A program made the position numbers and the translations under genes. Source: Frigoriglobus tundricola (GTDB lineage: Bacteria > Planctomycetota > Planctomycetia > Gemmatales > Gemmataceae). From it: a DNA stretch of 64,000 nt. The notes below the pieces were generated by a model. It had not been told where the DNA came from and did no database searches. It was given only the letters and a program-made list of their open reading frames with translations. Shown piece by piece: positions 46,777 to 55,809 of the stretch (the first letter of the stretch is position 1; each line of letters starts with the position of its first letter). The stretch is from contig NZ_CP053452.2 of the NCBI RefSeq assembly GCF_013128195.2, positions 8,866,001 through 8,930,000 of the forward strand, given 5' to 3'.

Positions 46777-46807
46777 CCACGTGCTCCCACCCCTACCAGA
46801 AGGACGA

Positions 46808-47095
46808 ATGATGTCAACGCCGTCGCGCACCGAGCTGGACGAAGACGCGCCCGGAAGGGCTAGACGAGCCGAGCGCCTGGCCACTGTGATTTCCGCGTCG
46901 GTGCTGCACGAATTGGGCACGCCGGCGGACCTGTTCCGGGTCTCGGTCGTGCGGCTCTGGGAGAACCACTACCGGGTGAACGTGCAGACGGGGCCGGACG
47001 CGGTATCGACCCGCGTCGCCCACAGCTTCTTTCTGAAGGTGGACGAGGCCGGTGCGGTCCAGGCCGCGAGCCCGGCGATCGTGCGCCTGTACTGA
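46808..47095 (+). CDS. Hypothetical 95-aa protein
   Basis: This small soluble protein (MMSTPSRTELDEDAPG...) has a C-terminal alpha/beta segment (VVRLWENHYRVNVQTG, AHSFFLKVDEAGAV). Two adjacent ATG codons (46808 and 46811) follow AGAAGGACGA. It starts 31 bases after the ATPase gene and may be cotranscribed. No family is recognised. Confidence 0.6.
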   Translation: MMSTPSRTELDEDAPGRARRAERLATVISASVLHELGTPADLFRVSVVRLWENHYRVNVQTGPDAVSTRVAHSFFLKVDEAGAVQAASPAIVRLY

Positions 47096-47423
47096 CGCCC
47101 GATCCGGTCCGGCGCGCCCCCGCGCGCCGGGCCCTGGAGCGGCCCCCTCCAACCGTGTGCAGAATCGAGCCGGTCCGGGCGGGGGCGTACAGATCATAAA
47201 AAGCCAGATCAATTGAAATTCATCTCGCACGATAGATCGAAATATTTTTAATTTTTATAATTGAAAATTCGCAAAAATCTATTGTTATTATTGAAAATAA
47301 TAATCTCGCCGAATAAATTTGCGATATCCTCTACTCAGCGGTGACTCGCCACACCTCTTCGATGCGCCTCGCCCACACCCAGTGTGTGGGTTGGGGATTC
47401 GGCACCTGCTCTACGGGTAACAC
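47096..47423. other. Gene-free stretch with long AT-rich tract
   Basis: Bases 47195-47335 are strongly AT-rich with A- and T-runs, in contrast to the 65-70% GC flanks. It leads into the glycine-rich protein gene and probably contains its promoter. I see no gene in it. Confidence 0.5.
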
Positions 47424-48282
47424 ATGCTCCCCTTCCCTCGTCAACTCTTGGGCCTCGTCCTCGTCCTCGCTGTGTGCGCACTCCTCCCACTGACCGGTGT
47501 GCTCAACGCGCAACCGACCGGCCGATACCGCGTGTCGCCGGGCGGCTTCACATACGTCCCCGCGGGGGCGCTCAGTCCTTTGCAAGGCATGCAGGGTAAC
47601 CAGGGCACGCAGGGCGGCAGCATCCAGGGCGGTGGTGGCATCCAGGGCGGCGGCGGTATCGGTGGCGGAGGCATCCAGGGCGGCGGTATCGGTGGCGGAA
47701 TTCAGGGTGGCGGAATCCAGGGTGGAGGAATCCAGGGTGGCGGTGGGTGGCGGTGGGATCCAGGGCGGTGGTGGCATCCAGGGTGGTGGCGGTATCGGTG
47801 GCGGCGGACTCGGTGTTGGTGGTCAGGGAATCATCCGCTTTCAATCCATCGGGAGCTATTTAGGCGGTGGCGGCGGTGGGATTCAGGGCGGCGGTGGCTT
47901 CGGCGGTGGCGGGTTCCAGGGCGGTGGCGGGTTCGGCGGCGGGTTCCAGGGCGGTGGCGGGTTCGGTGGCGGCGGGTTCCAGGGTGGTGGCGGGTTCGGT
48001 GGCGGTGGGTTCCAGGGTGGTGGCGGGTTCGGTGGCGGCGGCATCCGCGGCGGTGGTGGATTCGGCGGCGGCATCCAGGGCGGGTTCGGCGGTGGTGGCA
48101 TCCAAGGCGGGTTCGGTGGTGGTGGGTTCGGCGGTGGCATCCAGGGCGGGTTCGGTGGTGGTGGGTTCGGCGGTGGCATCCAGGGCGGGTTCGGTGGTGG
48201 TGGGTTCGGCGGTGGCATCCAGGGCGGGTTCGGCGGCGGTGGCGGTAAACAGTTCGGGTTTAGTGGCAGTACGGGCTACTAG
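47424..48282 (+). pseudogene. Glycine-rich secreted repeat protein, one frameshift
   Basis: The gene starts with a signal peptide (LVLVLAVCALLPLTGVLNAQ) and a short unique region, then about 200 residues of glycine repeats (IQGGG, GFGGGGFQGGGG). The starting frame leaves the repeat at about 47745 and becomes tryptophan/arginine-rich nonsense. The next frame carries the same glycine repeats to the stop at 48280-48282, ending KQFGFSGSTGY. Removing one G from gggtggcggtggg at about 47746-47748 restores a single protein of about 285 residues. It is probably a surface or matrix protein. It is listed as frameshifted; the extra G may be a true mutation, slippage or a sequence error. Confidence 0.75.
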
Positions 48283-49664
48283 ATCACGTTGGCTGAATTC
48301 GGCTGCCACCAAGGCAGAGGGTTTCCTGGTGTCACACGTTGAGCGGGCGGCCGGTGTACGTCCACTTGTAGGGCTTGGCTCGCGTCCGGTTGTGGTACGC
48401 GATGTACGCCAGGATCTTCTCCCGCAGGTCCGCCACCGATCGGAAGTTCCCACGGCGCACCACACGCCTCGCCAACACGCTGAACCAGATCTCCACTTGG
48501 TTCAGCCACGACGTGTGCTTGGGCACATACACGAACCGCACCCGATGACGGGGGTCCGTCAGGAACGCCTTCCGCGTCGCGACCGACTTCAGCACCCCGC
48601 TCTTCCCCTTCTGGCCCAGCGACTCGGCCGCCACCCCGCACAGCGACGCCACCCACAGCACCAACGTCGCCGAGGTGTGCGTCGTCAGGTTGTCCGCCAC
48701 GAAGATCCAACCCGCCTGCGGGTCCGTCGCCACCGTTCGCTCAATGTGGGTGGCGAAGTCCTTCTCGCCCCGCGTCGCCTGAACCGTCGGGGCGATCACC
48801 TGACCCGTTGCGACCTCGAAGTTCCCGATCAAGCACTGCGTCCCATGCCGCTTGTACTCGAACTCAACTTTCTCGACCTGACCCGGCCGCATCGGCTTGG
48901 TCGGGGCGATCCGCTCCTTCGCCTGGACCCCCGTCATCTCGTCCACGCACACCGTGTGAACCCCGCTCTTCAACCCCGTTGGAGCAGCTTGGTAGCAGTC
49001 GCACACGTCCCGGACTTGTTGGGCGAATGCCTCGGGATCCTTGGGGTTCGCGTTCAGCCAATACCGACTCCGATGGGGCTGGAGTTCGGCACCTTTAAAA
49101 GGCGTCCGACGTGGCGGACGGAGATCGAGGGGACGATCCGGCGTGCCACCACTTCCTCGGCCAACGCGGTCGGGGTCCAGTGCGTCACGGGTCGGCCCGA
49201 ATCCTCCGGCGGCTCACAGGCGACGGCGATGATCCGGGCGATCTGGTCGGGAGCAAAGTCCCCGGACAACCGGACCTGGGGTTATCACTCAGGACATCTT
49301 CGATTGCCCTCTCCAGGGTCGAGAGACCTTCGAGGCACTCGATGCGAACCAGGGTGTCGAAGGCGGCCGCCCAACGTCGTCGCCAAATCCCGACGGCGTG
49401 CCGCTCGCACCCGAGGTGGTTGGCGATCGGTCCGTTCTGCAGGCGGTCGAAGGCGAGCAAGATGATCTCGGCTCGCTGGGCCAACCCCCGCGGGCAGGAG
49501 CGAGACCGAACCCACCGTTGGAGGATCTCTTGCTGCCGCTCGGTGATGACCACCTTGGCTGCCTTCCCTGGCATGACCGGCTCCGCTCGGGTGTCAATCT
49601 GGGATACCCCGCGAGGGTGACGAAATTCCCGTCGTGATGGAAGGCCAATTCAGCCAGCGTGATC
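48282..49664 (-). mobile_element. IS630-family insertion sequence with intact ends
   Basis: Terminal inverted repeats of about 20 bases (GATCACGTTGGCTGAATT at 48282 and its near-perfect complement ending 49664) enclose a broken transposase gene. Both ends are flanked by TA (48280-48281 and 49665-49666), the target duplication typical of IS630/Tc1. The left end lies inside the TAG stop codon of the glycine-rich gene. Confidence 0.8.
48332..49574 (-). pseudogene. IS630-family transposase, two frameshifts
   Basis: The N-terminal helix-turn-helix part (49574 to about 49280: ERQQEILQRWVRSRSC, LAQRAEIILLAFD) is in one frame. A middle part (about 49270-49090: [28 protein letters not shown]) is in a second frame. 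The DDE catalytic part (to 48332) is in a third: [24 protein letters not shown] and [12 protein letters not shown], carrying D, D and E. Each junction can be repaired by adding one base. The protein is inactive unless frameshifting occurs. Confidence 0.85.
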
Positions 49665-50168
49665 TAGTCACGCAGCGAAACACTGAATCGCCGCCGGCGC
49701 CCGCGCTGGCGGCGTTTGTACGCGCGATGAACCGAGGTCGACGCGCCCACTCCCACCTCTCCGCGGTTCCGTCTCAAGCATCACGCACGAACTGCCGCGC
49801 TCGTAACTATGCGTCCCTCCCACGGAATCGGGGCTCGCCTTCGTCCCGTCGGCCACTGTGCGCACCCGTACACGCCACCCGTCATCGTTGCGCGGGTCGT
49901 GAACGTAGCACTTGGTCGATCGCAGCGAGTTGTGACAGCCGGACGGAGGGGGACATGAGCCGGAGTCCGATCCGGCAGAGCGGATGGAGGCGGTCGAGGC
50001 GAGGCCGCGGGTGACCACCCTGAAGAATGAGGGGCACGCCCGATTCAAACCAAGATCTGATGCCGGTTTCGTTTTCTTGATGTGACTTGGACCCGGACCC
50101 GGCGATGTGTGCGCATCCACCCGGGAGAGCGACCCCGGGACGTGGGCCACCGCCGACGGCCGCGTGCA
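49665..50168. other. Gene-free stretch after IS630
   Basis: About 500 bases with only improbable open frames. The first 2 bases complete the TA duplication. I see no hairpin or promoter that I can support. Confidence 0.4.
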
Positions 50169-50645
50169 TCAGACCGTCTTCGGCCGCCCCTTGGTCGCGA
50201 AGTCTTCGAGGGACGCCGTCAGATCCTTCATCTCGATGGGCTTCGTGAAGTACAGATCGAAGTCCGAATCCGCGATCCGCTGAATATTGTTATAATCTCC
50301 CAGGGCGGTGAGCGCCATCAGCATCATGTCCTGACCGCCCGGCCGTTCGCGCAGGGCGCGGGCGAGTCGGCACCCGTCCCAGTCTGTCTCTTTAAGTGTG
50401 ATGTCCAGGATACACACCTGGGGCCGAAACTCTTCGACGTGCGCCAGAGCCGTGCCCGCGTCATGAGCGACCGACACCTCGTAGCCCATCATGGTCAACA
50501 GGGTGCCGAGCGAGTCGGCCGCGTCCACGTTGTCGTCCACACACATGACCCGGACGCCGCTGCGCCCCGACGTCTGTTCATTGTCGGGCTCCGTTCCCTG
50601 GGTGTGCGCGCCGAACTGGTCGCTCGAATGAAGCCCCGGTGTCAT
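50169..50645 (-). CDS. Single-domain response regulator
   Basis: This 158-residue receiver has an N-terminal extension of about 30 polar residues. The acidic pair is in VMCVDDNVDAADSLGTLL, the phosphoacceptor aspartate in VCILDITLKETDWDG, the switch threonine in MALTALG and the lysine in LYFTKPIE. The loop after the phosphoacceptor is longer than usual (ITLKETDWDG). There is no output domain. It stands alone, with no kinase nearby on the same strand. Confidence 0.85.
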   Translation of the reverse strand: MTPGLHSSDQFGAHTQGTEPDNEQTSGRSGVRVMCVDDNVDAADSLGTLLTMMGYEVSVAHDAGTALAHVEEFRPQVCILDITLKETDWDGCRLARALRERPGGQDMMLMALTALGDYNNIQRIADSDFDLYFTKPIEMKDLTASLEDFATKGRPKTV

Positions 50646-51706
50646 AACGATCCGCCTCGATTCGGCTCCAACACCCGCTGTGAGTTGGGGCCACCTTCGT
50701 GTCTGCCTCGGTACAACTGGTCCGAAGTCGCGTCCGGAAGGTGCAACTCGCGCGCCGCAGCCGAACCGCTGCGGTCACCTGACGAGTAAGGAAGTGACGA
50801 AGACACGAAGACACGCCATTGTTGAAGCGGCGTCAAGGCAACAGGGCAACCCCGCATGCGAGCCCGGGTGCCGCGCTCGAGTGGACAAAGCCCGACCGGC
50901 GGCCCCTGGTCCTGGCGAACCCGCTGGCGCGAGCGGTGAGAGGCGCCCCAAGGCAACGACGGCCGTGACCCGGACGCCTGTGCCCTGATTCGGGGGAGCG
51001 GAGCGGCCGTGGGTGTCGCCCGGACCGCGAGGGAGGGCATTCCTCCGGAATTCCGCACGTTCGCGCAACTTCCGCTCACTTCGACTTCGGCGTCGGCGGC
51101 ACTCGCACTCCTTATCGTTTCCCCCCGGTTCTGGCCCTTGCCCGCCTGCGTATGATGGGACGCGGCCGGAAGAACCGGACCAACCGGACCGACCGGCCGC
51201 TCTGCCACGGAAGGCACGTCACGGCGAAGAGTTCTCACCCAAGTTACACATCCAGCCCGAACGATCATTGTGACTGACAGTGCGGACGCGCGGAGGCCGG
51301 TGGTCGGCCTTGTTGCGTTCGCCCGTACCAGCGGCCCCAACCCCGCCGGAGCCCACCGCCTGTACCAACCGCCCAAATTCGCGACTTTTGCGAAGACGGA
51401 CGGTCGGTGTAGCCGATGGAGTTAGCGTCGCGACCGTTTCCCGCGCGTCCGGGTCAACTGCCCGGAACTGCCCAGCCTGCCGGACCCTTCCGGCGGCGGG
51501 TGCGCGGGTCACGCACGCGGGTCTGCTAACCGACCGGAGAGGGCTTCCCGCCGGACGTTCATACACCCGCCGCCGCGGAGCCCCCGACCGCGGACGGCAG
51601 CCCCTCGCCCCGAGGGTTCGCCCACCGGAACCCGACACGCCGCCCGCCAGGAAGGCACGAGCCGGTGGGGCGCGGGGTCGAGCGAGTTCAAACGGAGTGT
51701 CTCGCC
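50646..51706. other. Gene-free stretch of about 1 kb
   Basis: GC-rich DNA with only short or improbable open frames on both strands. I see no transposase signature, RNA gene or clear hairpin. It should contain the promoters of the response regulator (minus) and the HTH protein (plus). Confidence 0.35.
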
Positions 51707-52282
51707 ATGAAAAAGGTGTTCACCACCGGACAGGTCGCGAAGATCTGCAAAGTTGCCCCCCGGACGGTGTCCAAGTGGTTCGATTCCGGGCGCCTGAAGG
51801 GGTACCGCATCCCCGGCAGCCAGGATCGCCGTATCCCGCGCGAGCAACTGATCCGGTTCCTCAAGGAACACGGAATGCCGCTCGGTGAGCTGGAAGAGGA
51901 GGAGTGGCACAAGGTGCTGCTGATCGGCACCGAGAAGCTGTTCAACGACCGGATCAAGGAGATCCTGCCGGAGGACGACGACTTCAAGTTCGAACTCGCC
52001 AACAGCGGCTTCGAAGCGGGCATCGCGGCCAGCAACTTCCGCCCGGACACGATCGTGATCGATCTCGGGCTGGGCCGCGCCGAGTCCATCCAGATCGTCT
52101 CCAACCTGCGCAAGGACGAGGCCTACGCGACCACGCTCATCGTCGGGCTGGCGAGCGAGGACGAGGCCGCTCCCGAACAGCTCACGCAGTACGGCTTCAA
52201 CGACATCTTCAAGAAGCCGTTCGACGTGGCCCTGCTCGGCGAGAAGATCAAGAGCATCGCCGACGCCAAGCGCGAGGACTGA
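51707..52282 (+). CDS. HTH (MerR/excisionase-type) DNA-binding protein fused to pseudo-receiver
   Basis: This 191-residue regulator carries residues 1-58 as an HTH_17 excisionase/MerR-like domain (FTTGQVAKICKVAPRTVSKW, GYRIPGSQDRRIP). Residues 70-190 form a receiver-like fold. The phosphoacceptor-like aspartate (IVIDLGLGRAES) and the lysine (IFKKPFD) remain, but the usual acidic pair is replaced (VLLIGTEK). It may therefore not be phosphorylated normally. The order HTH then receiver is reversed compared with common response regulators. GGAG precedes the ATG at 51707; the longer open frame from 51665 is less likely. It ends at a very strong terminator. Confidence 0.82.
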   Translation: MKKVFTTGQVAKICKVAPRTVSKWFDSGRLKGYRIPGSQDRRIPREQLIRFLKEHGMPLGELEEEEWHKVLLIGTEKLFNDRIKEILPEDDDFKFELANSGFEAGIAASNFRPDTIVIDLGLGRAESIQIVSNLRKDEAYATTLIVGLASEDEAAPEQLTQYGFNDIFKKPFDVALLGEKIKSIADAKRED

Positions 52283-52307
52283 GACCGTTTCGCGGCCGCC
52301 CGCCGCA

Positions 52308-52369
52308 GTAGCCGGTCCCCGTGGTCGGCCCGACGATCAAGCGTCGGGCCGACCACGGGGACCGGCTAC
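52308..52369 (+). terminator. 28-bp perfect hairpin terminator
   Basis: GTAGCCGGTCCCCGTGGTCG... (52308-52335) is the exact complement of 52342-52369 with the 6-base loop ATCAAG. It starts 26 bases after the stop codon of the HTH protein. Confidence 0.8.
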
Positions 52370-52724
52370 ACCATGACAACGGACGCAGACCGGGGCCGCT
52401 CGGAATACCACCCCGGCCCACTTCCCGATCAACGTCGACAACGGGCCGGGCCGCCGCATCATCACTGCGCGATGGCCCGGGACCAATTCGAGCACGCCAC
52501 CGAACCGACTCTCCGCGAGTCCCAAGTCGGTTTTTGCACATAACTGGCAAAACCGTTCGTGCGTGATCCCAACGGGTGTAACGTGTGGCAGCACTCGTCA
52601 CCCCATGTTCCGCGCGGTGTTGCCGTTCGGCGCTCGCGTCCGGCCGGGGCGGGCTCTCGGGGCGCGGGCCGCAACCCGACGCCCCACGAAGGCCTCGTGT
52701 CGGAGCCGCTCAAAAACATCCGAC

Positions 52725-52753
52725 TTGCTTAAACAATTCACTCGTGATAACTT
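52725..52753 (+). promoter_or_regulatory. Possible sigma-70-type promoter
   Basis: TTGCTT, a 17-base spacer and TAACTT lie about 85 bases before the ATG at 52838. The -10 match is only fair. The rest of the gap from 52370 shows nothing else I can name. Confidence 0.35.
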
Positions 52754-52837
52754 TCAGCTGTCCTGACTGGCGGTAGCCGAATTGTGAATCCGAACTCTCC
52801 CCGCGCCTTGACGGCGCCCTCGCGAGGAGGCGTCCTC

Positions 52838-53371
52838 ATGCGTCGCCGCACAATCGGTGCGGGTTTGGTGCTCGCCGTTGTAAGCACCTGTTCGGTGACC
52901 TGTTTCGCCGTGCCGGAGTGGGTGCGGCGGAACGACTTGGACTTCTGGGACCATACCAAGAGGGTGTCGTCGCTCCGGATCGAAGAGGCACGGAGCCTTG
53001 ACCTGGAGTCGGAAAGGGATCGATTTCTCAGGCGCAGTGCCGCGTGCGATCAGATCGTGCTGAGTCTGTGCGAGCGCCGGCTCTCTCTGCGCGATGCGCT
53101 CGATGAGCTGCTCGTGCTCGCCCGGAGCGATCCCCGGTGGTGGGCGAACCTGCGGGATCAGTATCGGAACCTCGGGCTGCCCCCATCAGCGAGTGATCGG
53201 GAGGCGCTCACCCTGCTCCTCCGCATGCGCATCCAGCGCATCCTCGCCACCGCCACGCACCTGGGCGACAGCGCCCGTGTGTCACTCGTAGCTGAACGGC
53301 TGGCCTCCTTTGACGCGGAGGTCCGGGAGATGATGGGTGGGGAGAAGACGTTGGCGCGGACGAGGCCTTGA
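52838..53371 (+). CDS. Secreted or membrane-anchored hypothetical protein
   Basis: This 177-residue protein has an N-terminal hydrophobic segment (IGAGLVLAVVSTCSVTCFA), a signal peptide or anchor, and is then almost all helical and charged (SLDLESERDRFLRRSAAC, LLLRMRIQRILATATHLG). AGGAGG at good spacing precedes the ATG at 52838. I believe similar proteins are frequent in Gemmata genomes, but no function is known. It stands alone. Confidence 0.65.
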   Translation: MRRRTIGAGLVLAVVSTCSVTCFAVPEWVRRNDLDFWDHTKRVSSLRIEEARSLDLESERDRFLRRSAACDQIVLSLCERRLSLRDALDELLVLARSDPRWWANLRDQYRNLGLPPSASDREALTLLLRMRIQRILATATHLGDSARVSLVAERLASFDAEVREMMGGEKTLARTRP

Positions 53372-53394
53372 TTGGCGTTTCCCGTTTCACCTTC

Positions 53395-53552
53395 CAATGA
53401 TCCGGGCCGGTCGATGGCCTCCAATCCCATGATCAGAGTCGGGTGCACCTCGTGCTGACTCTCCATCTCGTTGATCGTCTTTTCCCCTTCAGGGCCGCCA
53501 GTGCGACCTGAGCCTTGAACGCCGCCGAGTGACTCTTCCGCTTTCCGGCCAT
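53395..53552 (-). pseudogene. IS3-family OrfA fragment
   Basis: The start MAGKRKSHSAAFKAQVALAA is a typical IS3/IS911 OrfA helix-turn-helix start. After LKG the frame shifts by one, and a second frame continues with KTINEMESQHEVHPTLI (normal family: INELAxxYGVHPTLI). The remainder of orfA and all of orfB are absent. Confidence 0.7.
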
Positions 53553-53659
53553 GGGTTCCCCTTTCCTGGGCCTCTGGTATAGCTTAGCCGGCGGCCCTGT
53601 TTTCGGGGTCCACTATCCCCTTCCCCCCAATCACCCTTTCACCAAGGCGGGGGACCGAT

Positions 53660-53840
53660 ACTGCCCGCGCCCTCGCGTCACAGGTGCACGAGTCGCGCGA
53701 CATTTCGGCGGTGCCGATCCTGGCCGACGCACTCCAAGACGCCGGTTGCGACAACGCCGACGTCCTCGACCACCCCACGCGGGCCGGGGCCGCACGTCCG
53801 CGGGTACTGGGTCGCTGATCGGGTGTTGGGCAAATCGTGG
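53660..53840 (+). pseudogene. Remnant of a Gemmataceae-type repeated protein C-terminus
   Basis: The frame TARALASQVHESRDISAVPI, then LADALQDAGCDNADVLDH, runs to a shift; the next frame continues RGPGPHVRGYWVADRVLGKS. This matches, from memory, a conserved C-terminal segment that ends many Gemmata proteins of SMI1/TIGR02996 type. There is no start and a frameshift, so it is a fragment. Flanks from 53553 to 54212 show nothing else supported. Confidence 0.5.
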
Positions 53841-54212
53841 TCCGGTCGGCCGATCGCCGGGCGCACCGATTGTCATTGAAACGCAGTGGCGGGCATTTCG
53901 TTCGGCCCGTTCCCTCCGCACCTGCCCCGCGTCTGCCGGCCCCCGGTGAGACGTCTGGAAAGGCTACCCGCAGCGAACGACCCAAGTTCTCAGACACCAC
54001 CGGGGGAACACGGTCGAAACAGCCAGACGGATTGGGTGTTCGCCAAGGAGGGAGGGCAACCGCGGGCTTGCACCCGGCCGGGAATCGGTCATGCTGGGCG
54101 TTTCCAGCAGGTCCGATGATGGAAGCGGAACGGTAGGCAGGTGCTGATCCTCAGATGCTCCGGTGTTTCGTCCACTCCGAACGGTCCTTTTTTTACGAAA
54201 GGGATAACCGAG

Positions 54213-54917
54213 ATGCGCGCCGATTTACGCCGACCCGGTTTCTCGCTCATCGACGTGTTGGTGGTGATCGCGGTCCTCGCGATCCTCATCGCGTTACTGC
54301 TACCGGCCGTGCAGAAAGTACGTGAGGCCGCCGCCCGAACCAGTTGCTTGAACAACTTGAAACAGCTCGGACTCGCGGCACATCATTTCGCACTCGACCA
54401 TGACGACCGGTTGCCGCCGATAGAGGACGGGCGCGGGTACTGGGCGCCGTTCGACGACAGGGTCGGGTACGCGGACGCACCGCTGCCGGACTACGATGCC
54501 ACCGCAACGATATTATGGGTGTACGTTGAGGGGAACGCGAAAGTGTTCCGCTGTCCGAAGGGGTTCGACGCGCTCCCGGGCAGCCCGACGTTCGGCCGTC
54601 CGATTCAACTCAGTTACGCAATCAACGGCGTGTTCGGCGGCCCGGCGGGCGCGCGACTGGTAAACGTCTCCAACGGCAACGGCACCGCCCAGGTAATGTT
54701 CATTTGGGAGCACTGCCGCGCCCCTGGCTGCGCGACGAACGGTCTGGCACCGGTGGGCCTCCCGCCGGGCCTGCTGTGGCCGCTCGATGACCCGGACTGG
54801 CTCAACCACTATCCCGAGAACCGACACATTGGGCAGTACGGCGCGCTCTTCTGCGACGGCCATGCCGCGACGACGCGTAAGCTCGATCTGACGCCCGCAA
54901 TGTACTACGCACAATGA
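54213..54917 (+). CDS. DUF1559 family protein with prepilin-like N-terminus
   Basis: This 234-residue protein is of the planctomycete-abundant DUF1559 family. The N-terminus [20 protein letters not shown] is a type IV prepilin (class III) signal helix, followed by the usual [14 protein letters not shown] and [15 protein letters not shown]. The C-terminus has FCDGHA, part of the H-X9-DG signature, with the histidine in [11 protein letters not shown]. The residue normally glutamate at position +5 of mature prepilin is aspartate here (SLID). It is probably a pseudopilin-like surface protein. The start at 54213 fits AGGGA upstream and the short leader. Confidence 0.85.
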   Translation: MRADLRRPGFSLIDVLVVIAVLAILIALLLPAVQKVREAAARTSCLNNLKQLGLAAHHFALDHDDRLPPIEDGRGYWAPFDDRVGYADAPLPDYDATATILWVYVEGNAKVFRCPKGFDALPGSPTFGRPIQLSYAINGVFGGPAGARLVNVSNGNGTAQVMFIWEHCRAPGCATNGLAPVGLPPGLLWPLDDPDWLNHYPENRHIGQYGALFCDGHAATTRKLDLTPAMYYAQ

Positions 54918-55642
54918 TCCGTCTTACCCCACCCCGCCGGCGGGTGTTCGAATTCGTGGACTTGCCTCCGGTGGTGGAGCGGTCGGGCTGAGGCGGTAGG
55001 ACGAGCAATGGGCGCAAACGTCCGAGACCGGAAAGCCCTTACAGAATGACGCATGTGAACACGTGAAGGCGATCGGTGAAGCCAACCCGGGTTGCACTCG
55101 GGGGCTCTCGCAGGTGCGTGTTTTTGGGACCCCGCGATGGCAGTCCCGCGCGTCGGGGGGCCTTCAATTCTGAAGAGTGTGCGTTATCCGCATCACTCGT
55201 TATCGTCGTCTACGAGGGCGACGAGATCGACGGCGAAGTCGTGAACCTAAAAGGTGGCATCAAGAGGAAGGGCCACCGGATTTCCGCCCCCGGAACTCGC
55301 GGCCAAGTGGAGTCTCACGTCAAAAAATCACAAATCATAGTGTCAAATCCGCACGCGGCTGAAATCTCGGCGCGCCGACAGAAAGTGTCGAATTTCTCTA
55401 CGGTCTCGCGGCAACGGATCGACAGCATGGCAATCGTCCTCCGCAACACAAATTCTTATCTCCTATACTCTTAATGAAAAGCACTGGAATTGTTGTGTGG
55501 ATGGTACGACTCGTGCTAATGAGCAGATGCCAACCACAATATCTGCTGAACGCTGCCAGAGTCCGCCCCTTTTTGTTGCGCCCCACCTGCCCCATGACCT
55601 GGTCGCCCCGGCGTCCAGAATCTCGGTGCATTTGACCCAAAT
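54918..55642. other. Gene-free stretch
   Basis: About 720 bases with only unconvincing open frames. It leads into the paired repeats at 55643 and 55812. I see no RNA gene or transposase piece. Confidence 0.35.
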
Positions 55643-55719
55643 ACGTTCCGATTCGCCTTCGGAACACCACCCGGATCGGGTGAGGTCGCCCCTTGCCCTC
55701 GCTTCCCCGATCCGGGTGG
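55643..55719. repeat. Palindromic repeat, copy A
   Basis: This copy contains CCACCCGGATCGGG (55667-55680) and its exact complement (55706-55719), a 14-bp stem with a 25-base loop. The flanks (ACGTTCCG, TTCGCC) recur in copy B about 169 bases later. Confidence 0.65.
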
Positions 55720-55809
55720 CTTCACACAGGCCGCCGATCGGCCCGTCGGTTTTTTCACGCCGTCGATGCCACGACCGGTCGTTGAAGGTGTTCGACTGTT
55801 TCGACCAGA

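Noticed and set aside
47590-48240. Short regular DNA repeats, CRISPR-like at first sight
   Set aside because: They are glycine codon repeats in a coding frame, with no unique spacers.
49634-50150. Open frames on both strands after IS630
   Set aside because: Arginine/serine-rich translations without motif or ribosome site; they look non-coding.
55076-55474. 132-aa open frame on plus
   Set aside because: No ribosome site, no family resemblance and codon use unlike neighbouring genes.
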